From NCBI GenBank assembly GCA_934565855.1, contig CAKTIO010000006.1:1-64000 (forward strand): DNA of 64,000 bases, read 5' to 3'. The translations under genes were made by a program, and so were the position numbers. Positions 38,003-45,716 of this stretch are shown piece after piece. Source of the stretch: an uncultured Dysosmobacter sp. GTDB lineage: Bacteria; Bacillota; Clostridia; Oscillospirales; Oscillospiraceae. Below the pieces are notes generated by a model. It worked only from the letters and a program-made list of their open reading frames with translations. It did not search any database and was not told the DNA's origin. The number at the start of each line of letters is the position of its first letter. The stretch's first letter is position 1.

Positions 38003-38062
38003 GATGGTAAATAGAATTGTCTGCCCTGTATCCGGAATATCATGGATAAGAGAGATGTATAT

Positions 38063-38425
38063 GGGGGTGTACCGGTTTCGACGGGGGTATGGAGGCAGGA
38101 TTAGCGGGCGGATGCGCCTATCATCCTTAAAATGGGCAATTATAAATTAAAGAACAACGAAACTTTCGCTGTTGCTGCCTAATTAAGGCAGCCGTCTGAC
38201 CCGGAAGGACCGCGAGCCGGGAAAGGCGTCGTTTAGCGGTAAATGTGAGTACGGTAAGCTTTGCCCGTGCCACACATCATGAAGCTTACCTGCCCCGGTG
38301 GCGTGCCGGTTTGCCATCGGGAAGGGGAACGCAGAGAGCAAGACTCTGAGAATAACCGCCTGCGCCCGGAGAAGATCCTGTTAAAGTGCTTTCGGACGGG
38401 AGTTCAACTCTCCCCACCTCCACCA
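38063..38425 (+). ncRNA. ssrA: Transfer-messenger RNA (tmRNA, SsrA)
   Basis: The RNA starts GGGGGUG, which pairs with CACCUCC before the encoded ACCA at the 3' end, and carries the conserved ACCGGUUUCGACGGG and, near the 3' end, GUUCAACUCUCC with T-loop features. It rescues stalled ribosomes. The tag reading frame, ending at TAA 38180-38182, reads GNYKLKNNETFAVAA from a GGC resume codon at 38135; the AVAA ending is the usual degradation signal. It is one-piece, 363 bases. The tag start is placed by frame and homology. Confidence 0.95.
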
Positions 38426-38426
38426 C

Positions 38427-38467
38427 GTCGGAGCAAGCTATGTATCGCTTGCTCCGACTTATTTTAT
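38427..38467 (+). terminator. Rho-independent terminator of tmRNA
   Basis: GTCGGAGCAAGC pairs with GCTTGCTCCGAC over eight bases, followed by TTATTTTAT, directly after the tmRNA CCA. Confidence 0.9.
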
Positions 38468-38575
38468 CAGTCGGAGCGTGCTCACTCTGGTTTGCAGTTT
38501 GAGGGGAAACAGAGCAATACCGTCTTGGACAAAACGAATAAAAATGAAAATAAAAAAGCGCAAATAAGCGGTTGA

Positions 38576-38655
38576 TTTCCTTTTCCATATTCTTTTTCTT
38601 CTCTTTCTTCTTTCCTTTTTTATTTTCTTTCTCTTTTTTCTTCTCCTTCTCCTTG
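38576..38655. repeat. Polypyrimidine tract of about 80 bases
   Basis: Almost every base is C or T on the plus strand (only a few A in CATAT and TATT), so the minus strand is a polypurine run of GAA/GAG/AAG units. It is not a coding repeat: open frames through it code for Phe/Ser or Lys/Glu only and are not credible. Confidence 0.8.
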
Positions 38656-38664
38656 GTCACGGTC

Positions 38665-39000
38665 GTTGACGATCGTCAACTCCTGCTGAATGTGTCCAGA
38701 TGGCTATCATACGCGCGGAAATCCTTCGCCGCCAGGCACTGTGCATCTCCGCTTCTAAGGTTTCAGCCATCTGTTTCCGGCTGGAACGCCCGGGTCATAT
38801 ACGAGTATATCCGAGAGAGAAGACCTCCACCGTGCGCAGAAGTCTATAAAGAGAGTCCGCTTTCGGCGGGGTAATTTCTGAAAAAAGTCTTTTGCGGAGG
38901 GCAAGGAGCTTGCTGAAACCAGAGATAGGGCGGCACCAACAGGCGGCGGAACGCTTTTTTCTGTCTGATGAAAAGGACCGTAGATTCCAAAAGCAAAAAT
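38665..39000. other. Non-coding stretch with palindrome and nested inverted repeats, function unknown
   Basis: This is the rest of the 593-base gap between tmRNA and the G5/3D gene. It starts with a perfect 16-base palindrome, GTTGACGATCGTCAAC (38665-38680). CAGATGGCT (about 38699) pairs with AGCCATCTG (about 38765), closing a ~55-base domain. Further hairpins are ATATAC-GA-GTATAT and GCAAG-GAG-CTTGC. No plausible protein is seen in any frame. It could be an RNA gene, a regulator-binding site, or a decayed element; I see no match to a family I know. Confidence 0.4.
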
Positions 39001-39058
39001 AAAAAATGGTTCTCCGAGGATTTTTGCGTCCCTCGGAGAACCGTTTTTGCTTTTGGAA
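38985..39058. terminator. Nested bidirectional terminator
   Basis: GGTTCTCCGAGG (39008-39019) pairs with CCTCGGAGAACC (39031-39042). Outside it TTCCAAAAGCAAAAA (38985-38999) pairs perfectly with TTTTTGCTTTTGGAA (39044-39058). T-runs flank the core on both strands. It ends the G5/3D gene and any plus-strand transcript from the gap. Confidence 0.85.
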
Positions 39059-39060
39059 AA

Positions 39061-40095
39061 TTATTTCAGCAGATACACAGTGCAGCTGCGTCTGCCAAAG
39101 CTGATGCACTGGGCGTAGGTGTCGTAGTACAGGTCGATGATGTTCCCACGGACACCGGTGTCCTCTGCAACGGCAACACCGTAAATGATGCGCCCATCGC
39201 TGGTCTGGATATACATTCGGGTGCCCAGAGGAATGACGTTTTTATCCACGGCAACGGTGCCGACCTGACAGGCGGTGCCAGTTGCGGTGTAGTTGTCCGC
39301 GCCGCCGTGACCGGAGGTGTACGCCGTGGCGGTCATGGACTTGACAGCGGAGAAACGCATGGTGCCGCCGGAACGGAAGGTGAGTACGCCGCTGCCATCC
39401 GCGTTGCTGGAAACATTGGCGATGCGGTCGCTGCGGTCCACAGAGGAGACGGACGTGCCGTAAGCCACGATTTCGTCCACGGCGGTGGAATCCGTTTCCT
39501 CCACGAACTGGCGGGAAACCAGCTCGCCGCCGGAATAAGTGACCTCATAGACGATGGAGCGCGTACCGTTTTTTCCCGCCTGAAGGACCTGCTCCGTTCC
39601 CTTGGGAAGATCGGCAGAGGGGACGCGGGTGGTCTCGTAGGCAACAGACTCCACCGCGTGGTCGTAATACGTCAGGTCAGAGGCAATGGTCAGGTCAATG
39701 CCGTTGGACAGGTCCACCAGCACCATGTCCAGAGGGCTGGGGGTGATGTGCAGCCGGGTCAGCAGGGCGGAGATGGTCTCGCCCTTTGCCTGAGCAGTGA
39801 TGTCCGCGTCCTCGTAATGAACGGTGACGGGGTTGCCGGCTTTCAGGGTGATCTCAAAGCCGGTGGTCTTGGTATCGACATAGACCAGCTGAGAGGAAAA
39901 ATTGGGGAGAGGCTCCGTCTCGGTGGAATCATCCAGTACGATGGCGGAATCCGAAGCGCCGGTGAGAATATACAGGGCGTTGGCGCGATCCATCATGAAG
40001 AAGCTGGCGCAGACAACGGTGACCAGCATGAGAAACACGAGCGAGGAACGCTTCCATGTTTTTTGCGTTTTTTCCGGTTGCTGTAAAGCTTTCAA
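39061..40095 (-). CDS. G5 and 3D domain cell-wall protein (YabE/RpfB-like)
   Basis: A 344-residue secreted or membrane-anchored protein: one N-terminal helix (about 18-36), DUF348-like segments, a G5 domain (about 150-225, including TRSIVYEVTYSGGELVSRQFVEE split here), and a C-terminal 3D domain with MTATAYTSG...GTVAVDKNVIPLGTRMYIQT...GVAVAEDTGVRGNIIDLYYD, which carries the three conserved aspartates of this MltA-like murein hydrolase fold. It probably cuts or remodels peptidoglycan. TTG start with AGGAGG seven bases upstream. It has its own strong promoter. Confidence 0.9.
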   Translation of the reverse strand: MKALQQPEKTQKTWKRSSLVFLMLVTVVCASFFMMDRANALYILTGASDSAIVLDDSTETEPLPNFSSQLVYVDTKTTGFEITLKAGNPVTVHYEDADITAQAKGETISALLTRLHITPSPLDMVLVDLSNGIDLTIASDLTYYDHAVESVAYETTRVPSADLPKGTEQVLQAGKNGTRSIVYEVTYSGGELVSRQFVEETDSTAVDEIVAYGTSVSSVDRSDRIANVSSNADGSGVLTFRSGGTMRFSAVKSMTATAYTSGHGGADNYTATGTACQVGTVAVDKNVIPLGTRMYIQTSDGRIIYGVAVAEDTGVRGNIIDLYYDTYAQCISFGRRSCTVYLLK

Positions 40096-40202
40096 GTGAA
40101 TACCTCCTATTCGTTTTTCCGTTTCAGAGACTTTCCTCCGCGGTGGTCTGCCGGGAAGAAAAACAAAATGTTACTTTTGTTACAAACTGAAAAACTGGGC
40201 TT

Positions 40203-40231
40203 AGTATACACCAAACACCCACTTTTGTCAA
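40203..40231 (-). promoter_or_regulatory. Strong promoter of the G5/3D gene
   Basis: TTGACA (complement 40226-40231) and TATACT (complement 40203-40208) are 17 bases apart on the minus strand. The -10 is partly palindromic (AGTATAC) and reads TAGTAT on the plus strand, so divergent transcription is possible. Confidence 0.7.
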
Positions 40232-40254
40232 GTTTGAGCCGGTTTATAGGTGTT

Positions 40255-40344
40255 ATGTCCCCCACTTCGGCTGCAAAAGCTAAAAGTAGTATGGTTGATA
40301 TTGGAAATTATATTCAAAAAGTAACAAAAGGATTACAGGAGTAA
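40255..40344 (+). CDS. Possible small protein, 29 residues, unknown
   Basis: ATG at 40255 opens a 29-residue frame, MSPTSAAKAKSSMVDIGNYI followed by a Lys-rich end, stopping at TAA right before the shared terminator. The ribosome site (AGG at 40248-40250) is weak. The stretch is AT-rich compared with its neighbours. The amphipathic C-terminal half looks protein-like, and the gap of 335 bases here has no other use on the plus strand. I do not recognise a family and would not rely on it without expression or conservation. Confidence 0.25.
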   Translation: MSPTSAAKAKSSMVDIGNYIQKVTKGLQE

Positions 40345-40388
40345 AATAAAAAAACAAGCTGATACAAAATCTTCTGTAATCAGCCTGT
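40345..40388 (-). terminator. Terminator of the ffh-trmD operon
   Basis: ACAGGCTGATTACA pairs with TGTATCAGCTTGT on the minus strand (40354-40388), followed by seven T. It lies ~40 bases after the trmD stop. Confidence 0.8.
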
Positions 40389-40430
40389 TTTCTGCATATA
40401 TTTCGGGAAAACGAAAGAAAATAGGTAAAA

Positions 40431-41222
40431 TCAGTCCTCTTCAGGGGAATCGGGACCGGAGCTCTCCGCGGCGAACTCCTCCTTTGCCTGTTGAAGGATC
40501 TTCCGCTCCGCTTTCGTGGTTAGAGCGGACTCGTCAAATTTGGCGAACAGATCGGGACGGCGGCGCATGGTGCGCTTGTAACTCTCTTTTTTCCGCCACG
40601 CGGCAACGTTGGCGTGGTGTCCGGAGAGCAGGACGTCCGGCACCCGGCGTCCGTGCCACTCCTCGGGACGGGAGTATTGGGGATATTCCAGCAGTCCGTT
40701 CCAGTGGGATTCCTCCATAAAGCACTCCTCGTCCGGAAGGACGCCGGGGACCATGCGGCACACCGCGTCACAGACCGCCATCGCGGGGATCTCGCCGCCG
40801 GTCAGCACAAAGTCTCCCATAGAGATCTCCTCGTCCACGCATTCGTCGATGAAACGCTGGTCGATGCCCTCATAGTGTCCGCACACCAGCACAATGTGTT
40901 CATACCGTGCCTTCAGCTCCTTGGCGACTTCCTGGGTAAAGGTGCGCCCGCAGGGGGAGAGAAAGATGGTGTGGGGGTGCGGGTCACCGCTGACCTCCCG
41001 GATGTGGTCCCAGCAGCGGTACAGGGGGTCTGCCTGCATGACAGCGCCGCGCCCGCCGCCGTAAGGGTAATCGTCCACCTGCATCTGCTTGTTGGTGGTG
41101 TAGTCCCGGATTTGGTGGGTCTGGATGGTGATGTGTCCCCGCTCCTGAGCGCGCCCCAGAATGCTGACGTTCAGCATGGCGTCCACAGAGTCCGGAAAGA
41201 GGGTCATGATGTCAAATCTCAT
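40431..41222 (-). CDS. trmD: tRNA (guanine-37-N1)-methyltransferase
   Basis: A 263-residue SPOUT enzyme that methylates G37 next to the anticodon and prevents frameshifts. It has the MRFDIMTLFPD start, the DDYPYGGGRGAVMQADP loop, and the FVLTGGEIPAMAVCDAVCRMVPGVL knot split across residues that bind SAM. A C-terminal extension of about 15 acidic residues is not conserved. It is last in the ylxM-ffh-rpsP-khpA-rimM-trmD operon and overlaps rimM by 11 bases. Confidence 0.97.
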   Translation of the reverse strand: MRFDIMTLFPDSVDAMLNVSILGRAQERGHITIQTHQIRDYTTNKQMQVDDYPYGGGRGAVMQADPLYRCWDHIREVSGDPHPHTIFLSPCGRTFTQEVAKELKARYEHIVLVCGHYEGIDQRFIDECVDEEISMGDFVLTGGEIPAMAVCDAVCRMVPGVLPDEECFMEESHWNGLLEYPQYSRPEEWHGRRVPDVLLSGHHANVAAWRKKESYKRTMRRRPDLFAKFDESALTTKAERKILQQAKEEFAAESSGPDSPEED

Positions 41223-41718
41223 CGGTCGCCATCCCCTCTATCACATGGATGTCCATGCGGTTCGCGTCCAGATCGACAGACTGGATGAAAACCTGCGGAA
41301 TGGCGGGAATGAGGTATTCCCGCTGCCCCCGCACGGTGTAGACCTTGCTGGCGGGATAGGTCTCCACTTTCTTGATCTTGCCCAGCAGGTCGCCGGTGTC
41401 GGCGTTGTATACGTCCATGTCCAGCAGCTCCTCGTCAAAGCACTCGCCGGGAGCCAACTTTGCGTCGTCGCGGCGGATATACAGCTCCTTCTCCTTGTAG
41501 GTCAGGGCGGTATTCATGTCGTCCACGCCGGGAAATTTCATCAGGACCAGGCTTTTGTGAACATGGTTGGCGGTGGGGGAGACGGGCTTGCCGTCCAGAT
41601 AAAAGGTCTTGAACCGGGTCAGAAACTGCGGGGCCTGGTTCCAGGGCTGCACCCGTACCTCGCCCCGGATTCCGTGGGCGTTGACGATCTTCCCGACCTT
41701 GATGGTGTCTAATCTCAT
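41212..41718 (-). CDS. rimM: 16S rRNA maturation protein RimM
   Basis: A 168-residue 30S assembly factor that binds S19 and helps mature the head of the subunit. The N-terminal domain has VGKIVNAHGIRGEVRVQPW, and the C-terminal PRC barrel has LLDMDVYNADTGDLLGKIKKVE and YLIPAIPQVFI. ATG 41718 with GGAGAG seven bases upstream is chosen; the longer frame has no such site. rplS does not follow trmD in this operon, unlike many Firmicutes. Confidence 0.95.
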   Translation of the reverse strand: MRLDTIKVGKIVNAHGIRGEVRVQPWNQAPQFLTRFKTFYLDGKPVSPTANHVHKSLVLMKFPGVDDMNTALTYKEKELYIRRDDAKLAPGECFDEELLDMDVYNADTGDLLGKIKKVETYPASKVYTVRGQREYLIPAIPQVFIQSVDLDANRMDIHVIEGMATDEI

Positions 41719-41866
41719 AAAGAATCTCTCCTGTGCCGGCAGGGGCGTGTCGCCGCTGCGGCGGAATTTGTTGGCTGTTGTTATTATAACCTGACGTCCG
41801 GAGAAGGACAATAGGCTGTGCTGGGCAGAGCGGAAAAAAGAGCGGTGCGCCTGCACCGCTCTTTCA

Positions 41867-42097
41867 TTAGTCTACAATATCGACCGAAACCTTAACGCCG
41901 GTCCGTTGAGCGTAGGAACGCACAACCGTGCGGATTTCCTTGGCGATACGACCCTGACGGCCGATGACCTTGCCCATATCATCGGGGGCGACGCGCAGCT
42001 CCAGCGTCAGTTCCTGATCGCCCTGCACTTCAGTCACGGAGACGGCGTCAGGTTCATCTACAAGGTTTCTGGCGATGTAGAGCAGCAAGTCTTTCAT
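41867..42097 (-). CDS. khpA: KH-domain RNA-binding protein KhpA
   Basis: A 76-residue single KH-domain protein. The RNA-binding loop is GRQG in DDMGKVIGRQGRIAKEIRTVV. KhpA works with KhpB in small-RNA handling and cell-length control in streptococci; the same link in this organism is inferred. It lies 15 bases after rpsP in the usual place between rpsP and rimM. Confidence 0.94.
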   Translation of the reverse strand: MKDLLLYIARNLVDEPDAVSVTEVQGDQELTLELRVAPDDMGKVIGRQGRIAKEIRTVVRSYAQRTGVKVSVDIVD

Positions 42098-42112
42098 GCT
42101 ACGTCCTCCGAA

Positions 42113-42352
42113 TTAGAGGACTTCCACTTTTTTCAGCAGAGCGCGGACAGTGTCGGTGGGCTGAGCGCCGGACTTGATCCAAGCCTGAGCGCGCTCGGTG
42201 TCGATCTTGATCTCAGCGGGAGCGACACAGGGATTGTAAGTGCCGATCTCCTCGATGAAACGACCATCGCGGGGGAAGCGGGAGTCAGCGACAACAACGC
42301 GGTAGAAGGGAGCCTTCTTAGCGCCCAGACGGCGCAGTCTGATCTTAACCAT
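42113..42352 (-). CDS. rpsP: 30S ribosomal protein S16
   Basis: A 79-residue ribosomal protein with the canonical start [20 protein letters not shown] and the [21 protein letters not shown] core. It binds 16S rRNA early in 30S assembly. GGAGGTAC precedes the ATG. It is the third gene of the SRP operon. Confidence 0.98.
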   Translation of the reverse strand: MVKIRLRRLGAKKAPFYRVVVADSRFPRDGRFIEEIGTYNPCVAPAEIKIDTERAQAWIKSGAQPTDTVRALLKKVEVL

Positions 42353-42427
42353 AGTAAACGTACCTCCAAAAATATGAAATAAAACGTATATTGATCAATG
42401 CGAACAGCACTTAATCACAAAATCAGA

Positions 42428-43786
42428 TCAACGGAACTTTTTCTTCCGCCCAAAGCCCGGAAGACGTCCGCCGCCCAGTCCCATAGGCATCCGCCCCTTG
42501 GACAGGCTTTTGGTCAGCTGCTGGATCATGTCGAACTGCTTCAGCAGGCGGTTGACATCGGACACCTGAAGTCCGCAGCCAGCGGCAATGCGCTTTTTCC
42601 GGCTGGCGTTCAGGATCTGGGGATTCTCCCGCTCCAGCGGGGTCATGGAAAGGATGATCGCCTCCGTACGGGTGAGGACCTTCTCATCCACATTGGCGCC
42701 TTCCAGCTGCCGTCCCATGCCGCCGGGCATCATGGCTGCCAGCTGGCTGAGATCGCCCATGCCCCGCAGCTGCCGCAGCTGCTCATAATAGTCCTGTAAG
42801 GTGAAGCGGTTTTTCCGGAGCTTTTCCTCCAGCTTTGCCGCCTGCTTCATATCGTAATTTTCCTGTGCCTTCTCGATCAGGGTCAGCATATCGCCCATGC
42901 CCAGAATGCGGGAAGCCATCCGGTCCGGATGGAAAGGTTCGATCATGTCCAGCTTTTCACCGGTACCCACAAACTTGATGGGTTTTCCGGTGGTGGCGCG
43001 GATCGAGAGCGCGGCGCCGCCCCGGGCGTCGCCATCCAGCTTGGTCAGCACCACACCGTCAATGCCCAGCGCCTCGTCAAAGGCGGCTGCGGCGTTGACC
43101 GCGTCCTGACCGGTCATGGCGTCCACCACCAGCAGGATCTCGTTGGGGTGCAGCGCGGCTTTCATCCGCTTCAGCTCGTCCATCAATGTCTCGTCCACAT
43201 GCAGGCGGCCTGCTGTGTCCAGAAAGACCATGTCGTTGCCGTGGTCCTTAGCGTACTTGACTGCCTCCTGGGCGATGGTCACAGGATCGGTCTGCCCCAT
43301 CTCAAAGACGGGAATGTCCAGCTGGCTGCCCACCACCTTCAACTGCTCAATGGCGGCGGGACGGTAAACGTCACAGGCGACCAGCAGGGGACGGTGGCTC
43401 AGTTGGCGGCGCATCAAACCGGCAAGCTTGGCGCCGTTGGTGGTTTTACCGGCGCCCTGCAAGCCCACCATCATCACAACGGTAGGAGGCTGGGACGCCA
43501 TGTTCAGCTTCGCGTTGGAGGTGCCCATCAGCTTGGTCATTTCCTCGTTGACGATCTTAATGACCTGCTGCGCGGGAGTGAGGCTGTCCAGAACATCGCT
43601 GCCGACGGCGCGTTCCGTCACGTTGGCTACGAATTCCTTGACGACCTTGTAGCTGACGTCCGCCTCCAGCAGTGCCAGGCGGACCTCGCGCATGCCCTGA
43701 CGGACATCGTTTTCCGTCAGGCGGCCCTTGCCGCGCAGCTTTTTGAATGTGGCATTCAGTTTTTCGGTAAGACCTTCAAAAGCCAT
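42428..43786 (-). CDS. ffh: Signal recognition particle protein Ffh
   Basis: A 452-residue GTPase of the signal recognition particle. The N domain leads into G motifs GLQGAGKTTNGAKLA (P-loop), DTAGRLHVDETLMDEL and TKLDGDARGG, then the Met-rich M domain with MGDLSQLAAMMPGG and ILNASRKKRIAAGCGLQVSDVNRLLKQF split here. It binds signal peptides and the SRP RNA, which is not seen in this window. It lies 11 bases after ylxM. Confidence 0.98.
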   Translation of the reverse strand: MAFEGLTEKLNATFKKLRGKGRLTENDVRQGMREVRLALLEADVSYKVVKEFVANVTERAVGSDVLDSLTPAQQVIKIVNEEMTKLMGTSNAKLNMASQPPTVVMMVGLQGAGKTTNGAKLAGLMRRQLSHRPLLVACDVYRPAAIEQLKVVGSQLDIPVFEMGQTDPVTIAQEAVKYAKDHGNDMVFLDTAGRLHVDETLMDELKRMKAALHPNEILLVVDAMTGQDAVNAAAAFDEALGIDGVVLTKLDGDARGGAALSIRATTGKPIKFVGTGEKLDMIEPFHPDRMASRILGMGDMLTLIEKAQENYDMKQAAKLEEKLRKNRFTLQDYYEQLRQLRGMGDLSQLAAMMPGGMGRQLEGANVDEKVLTRTEAIILSMTPLERENPQILNASRKKRIAAGCGLQVSDVNRLLKQFDMIQQLTKSLSKGRMPMGLGGGRLPGFGRKKKFR

Positions 43787-43797
43787 GAAAACACCTG

Positions 43798-44163
43798 TTA
43801 TTCCTTCAGAGCGGCAGTTTCCCGCTCGATCTGTTCCGCCAAATCACTGAGACGCTGGTCCTCATATTGCCGGTAGTTGATGGTTTTGATCTCTTCCGCG
43901 GCGGAGAGGATCGCGTCCAGATGACCGCGGACCTGCTCAAACCGCTTGATCAGACCGGTCTTGTCCTCGATCTCCTGCATCTGCGCCTCCGCCCGGACGA
44001 TCACGTCCCGGACGCCCTGACGGGAGATGCCCGCGTTTTCCGCGATCTCAGCCAGAGACAGGTCCTCATTATAATAAAGATCGAAAAATTCCTTCTGCCG
44101 GTCCGTTAGGAGTTCGCCGTAAAAATCGAATAGCATCGTCATGCGGTATGTCTGATTTTTCAT
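43798..44163 (-). CDS. ylxM: YlxM-family helix-turn-helix protein
   Basis: A 121-residue protein of the YlxM/p13 family, which always accompanies ffh and contains a sigma-70 region-4-like helix-turn-helix: LTDRQKEFFDLYYNEDLSLAEIAENAGISRQGVRDVI, split here. It is followed by a coiled-coil tail. It may assist SRP function. ATG 44163 with GGAGGGG is chosen. Confidence 0.92.
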   Translation of the reverse strand: MKNQTYRMTMLFDFYGELLTDRQKEFFDLYYNEDLSLAEIAENAGISRQGVRDVIVRAEAQMQEIEDKTGLIKRFEQVRGHLDAILSAAEEIKTINYRQYEDQRLSDLAEQIERETAALKE

Positions 44164-44209
44164 CAGGACCCCTCCTTCTGTAAAGTTCACACCCTTTACA
44201 ACATGAAAC

Positions 44210-44238
44210 AGTTTACCCGAAATCAGAACGGAAGTCAA
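44210..44238 (-). promoter_or_regulatory. Promoter of the ylxM-ffh-trmD operon
   Basis: TTGACT (complement 44233-44238) and TAAACT (complement 44210-44215) are 17 bases apart. The ~45-base leader contains the dyad GTAAAG-N8-CTTTAC. Confidence 0.65.
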
Positions 44239-44373
44239 GGGAAAATATGCGGAAAACGAAAAAACTTTCTGAAATGCGCTCCATGCCGTAAAAAAGGTTG
44301 CGAAAAGGAAAAAAGAGCGTCGAAATGCTCAAAATCTCATGGGAAAGTACGGAAACGGTATGCGCTCTGCTAC

Positions 44374-44403
44374 TTGCGGGAAAATAGAGAAGAGTGCTAT
44401 ACT
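44374..44403 (+). promoter_or_regulatory. Promoter of the yfmF-yfmH-lgt-folD operon
   Basis: TTGCGG (44374-44379) and TATACT (44398-44403) with an 18-base spacer, 45 bases before the start codon. Confidence 0.5.
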
Positions 44404-44447
44404 GAATCTGAATTTGCGTACAAACCGTACAGATAAGGAGTGGAAAT

Positions 44448-45716
44448 GTGGAAGAAACCCGGTCGAAACTGGCGGGCGGCGTCTATCTGACCTGCCTGCC
44501 TGCGAAAAAGTTTAAAACCAGCCTGATCTCGGCACAGTTCGTCACGCCGCTACGGGAGGATACCGCGGCGCTGCAGGCGCTGCTGCCGGCGGTCCTGCGG
44601 CGCGGAACGGCGCGCCACCCGGATATGGGAAAGCTGTCCGTGGAGCTGGACCGCCTGTATGGCGCGGAGCTGGATTACACGGTCCGGAAAAAGGCGGAGA
44701 GCCAGTGCATCGGCTTTGTTGCCAGCCTGATCGACGATGCGTTTGCACCGGATGGGGAAAAGCTGCTGGAGCCGGTGGCAAAGTTGCTGGGCGAGGTGAT
44801 CTGCGCCCCGGTGATGGAGAACGGACTGTTTTTGGAGAGCTATGTGGAAAGCGAGCGGACCAATCTGGTGGACGCCATCCGCGGCATTCAGAACGACAAG
44901 CGGGATTATGCGGACCTGCGCCTGCTGCAGGAGATGTGCGGCGGAGAGCCGTACGGCATCAGCCGCTTCGGACAGGAGCGGGACGCGGAGCAGATCACGG
45001 CGCAGGCGCTGCTGGACCAGTACCGCGCGCTGATCTCCACCGCCCGGCTGGAGCTGTTTTACAGCGGCAGCGCCGAGCCGGAGCGGGTATCCGCGGCGCT
45101 GACAGAGGCGCTGTCCGCCCTGCCCCGGCAGAAGGTGCAGGGACTGACCCCGGCAAAGTACCACACCCCGCGGCAGGAGGTCCGGTCGGTAACGGACCGT
45201 ATGGATGTGACCCAGGGCAAGCTGGGTATGGGCTTCTCCTGCGGCAGTGACGACCACACGGCGCTGCTGCTGGGCAACACGCTGTTCGGCGGTTCCAGCA
45301 ACTCCAAGCTGTTTATGAACGTCCGGGAAAAGCTGTCCCTCTGCTATTACGCCTCCTCGGTATACCACCGCCAGAAGGGGCTGATTACCGTGGCGTCCGG
45401 CGTGGAGTTTGAAAACTTCCAGAAGGCGTATGACGAGATCCTGGCGCAGCTGAAGGAAGTGCAGGCGGGAAATCTGGAGGACTGGGAGCTGGAAGGCGCC
45501 CGCAGCACCCTGCTGAACGCCTATGCGTCCATGGGAGATTCCCAGGCGCGGCTGGAGAATTTCTATCTGGGACAGGCTGTCACGGGACAGAGCGAATCGC
45601 CGGAGGAGCTGGCGGACATGGTACGCCAGACCTCGCTGGAGCGGATCCTGGCGGCGATGCAGACCGTCCGGCTGGATACGGTGTATTTCCTGAAGGGAAT
45701 GGAGGCGCAGAAGTGA
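44448..45716 (+). CDS. yfmF: M16-family protein YfmF, catalytically inactive partner
   Basis: A 422-residue insulinase-fold protein that lacks the HxxEH zinc motif: the equivalent place reads LLPAVLRRGTARHPD. It is thus a non-catalytic M16 half that works with the active YfmH downstream. In Bacillus the pair is linked to the 5-aminopentanol modification of elongation factor P. GTG start with AAGGAG seven bases upstream. Its stop overlaps the yfmH start (GTGA). Confidence 0.9.
   Translation: MEETRSKLAGGVYLTCLPAKKFKTSLISAQFVTPLREDTAALQALLPAVLRRGTARHPDMGKLSVELDRLYGAELDYTVRKKAESQCIGFVASLIDDAFAPDGEKLLEPVAKLLGEVICAPVMENGLFLESYVESERTNLVDAIRGIQNDKRDYADLRLLQEMCGGEPYGISRFGQERDAEQITAQALLDQYRALISTARLELFYSGSAEPERVSAALTEALSALPRQKVQGLTPAKYHTPRQEVRSVTDRMDVTQGKLGMGFSCGSDDHTALLLGNTLFGGSSNSKLFMNVREKLSLCYYASSVYHRQKGLITVASGVEFENFQKAYDEILAQLKEVQAGNLEDWELEGARSTLLNAYASMGDSQARLENFYLGQAVTGQSESPEELADMVRQTSLERILAAMQTVRLDTVYFLKGMEAQK

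Noticed and set aside
38286-38660. Lys/Glu-rich ORF reading the polypurine strand
   Set aside because: Its composition comes from the low-complexity tract, and it runs into the tmRNA gene on the opposite strand.
38572-38874. Plus-strand ORF of 100 residues through the polypyrimidine tract
   Set aside because: The first 28 residues are Phe/Ser from the tract and the rest has no protein-like features or ribosome site.
38795-39109. Minus-strand ORF of 104 residues after the G5/3D gene
   Set aside because: It reads through the nested terminator and overlaps the end of the G5/3D gene; no ribosome site.
44448-45716. Active zinc peptidase call for YfmF
   Set aside because: The HxxEH motif is missing at the expected place, so it is described as the inactive partner.
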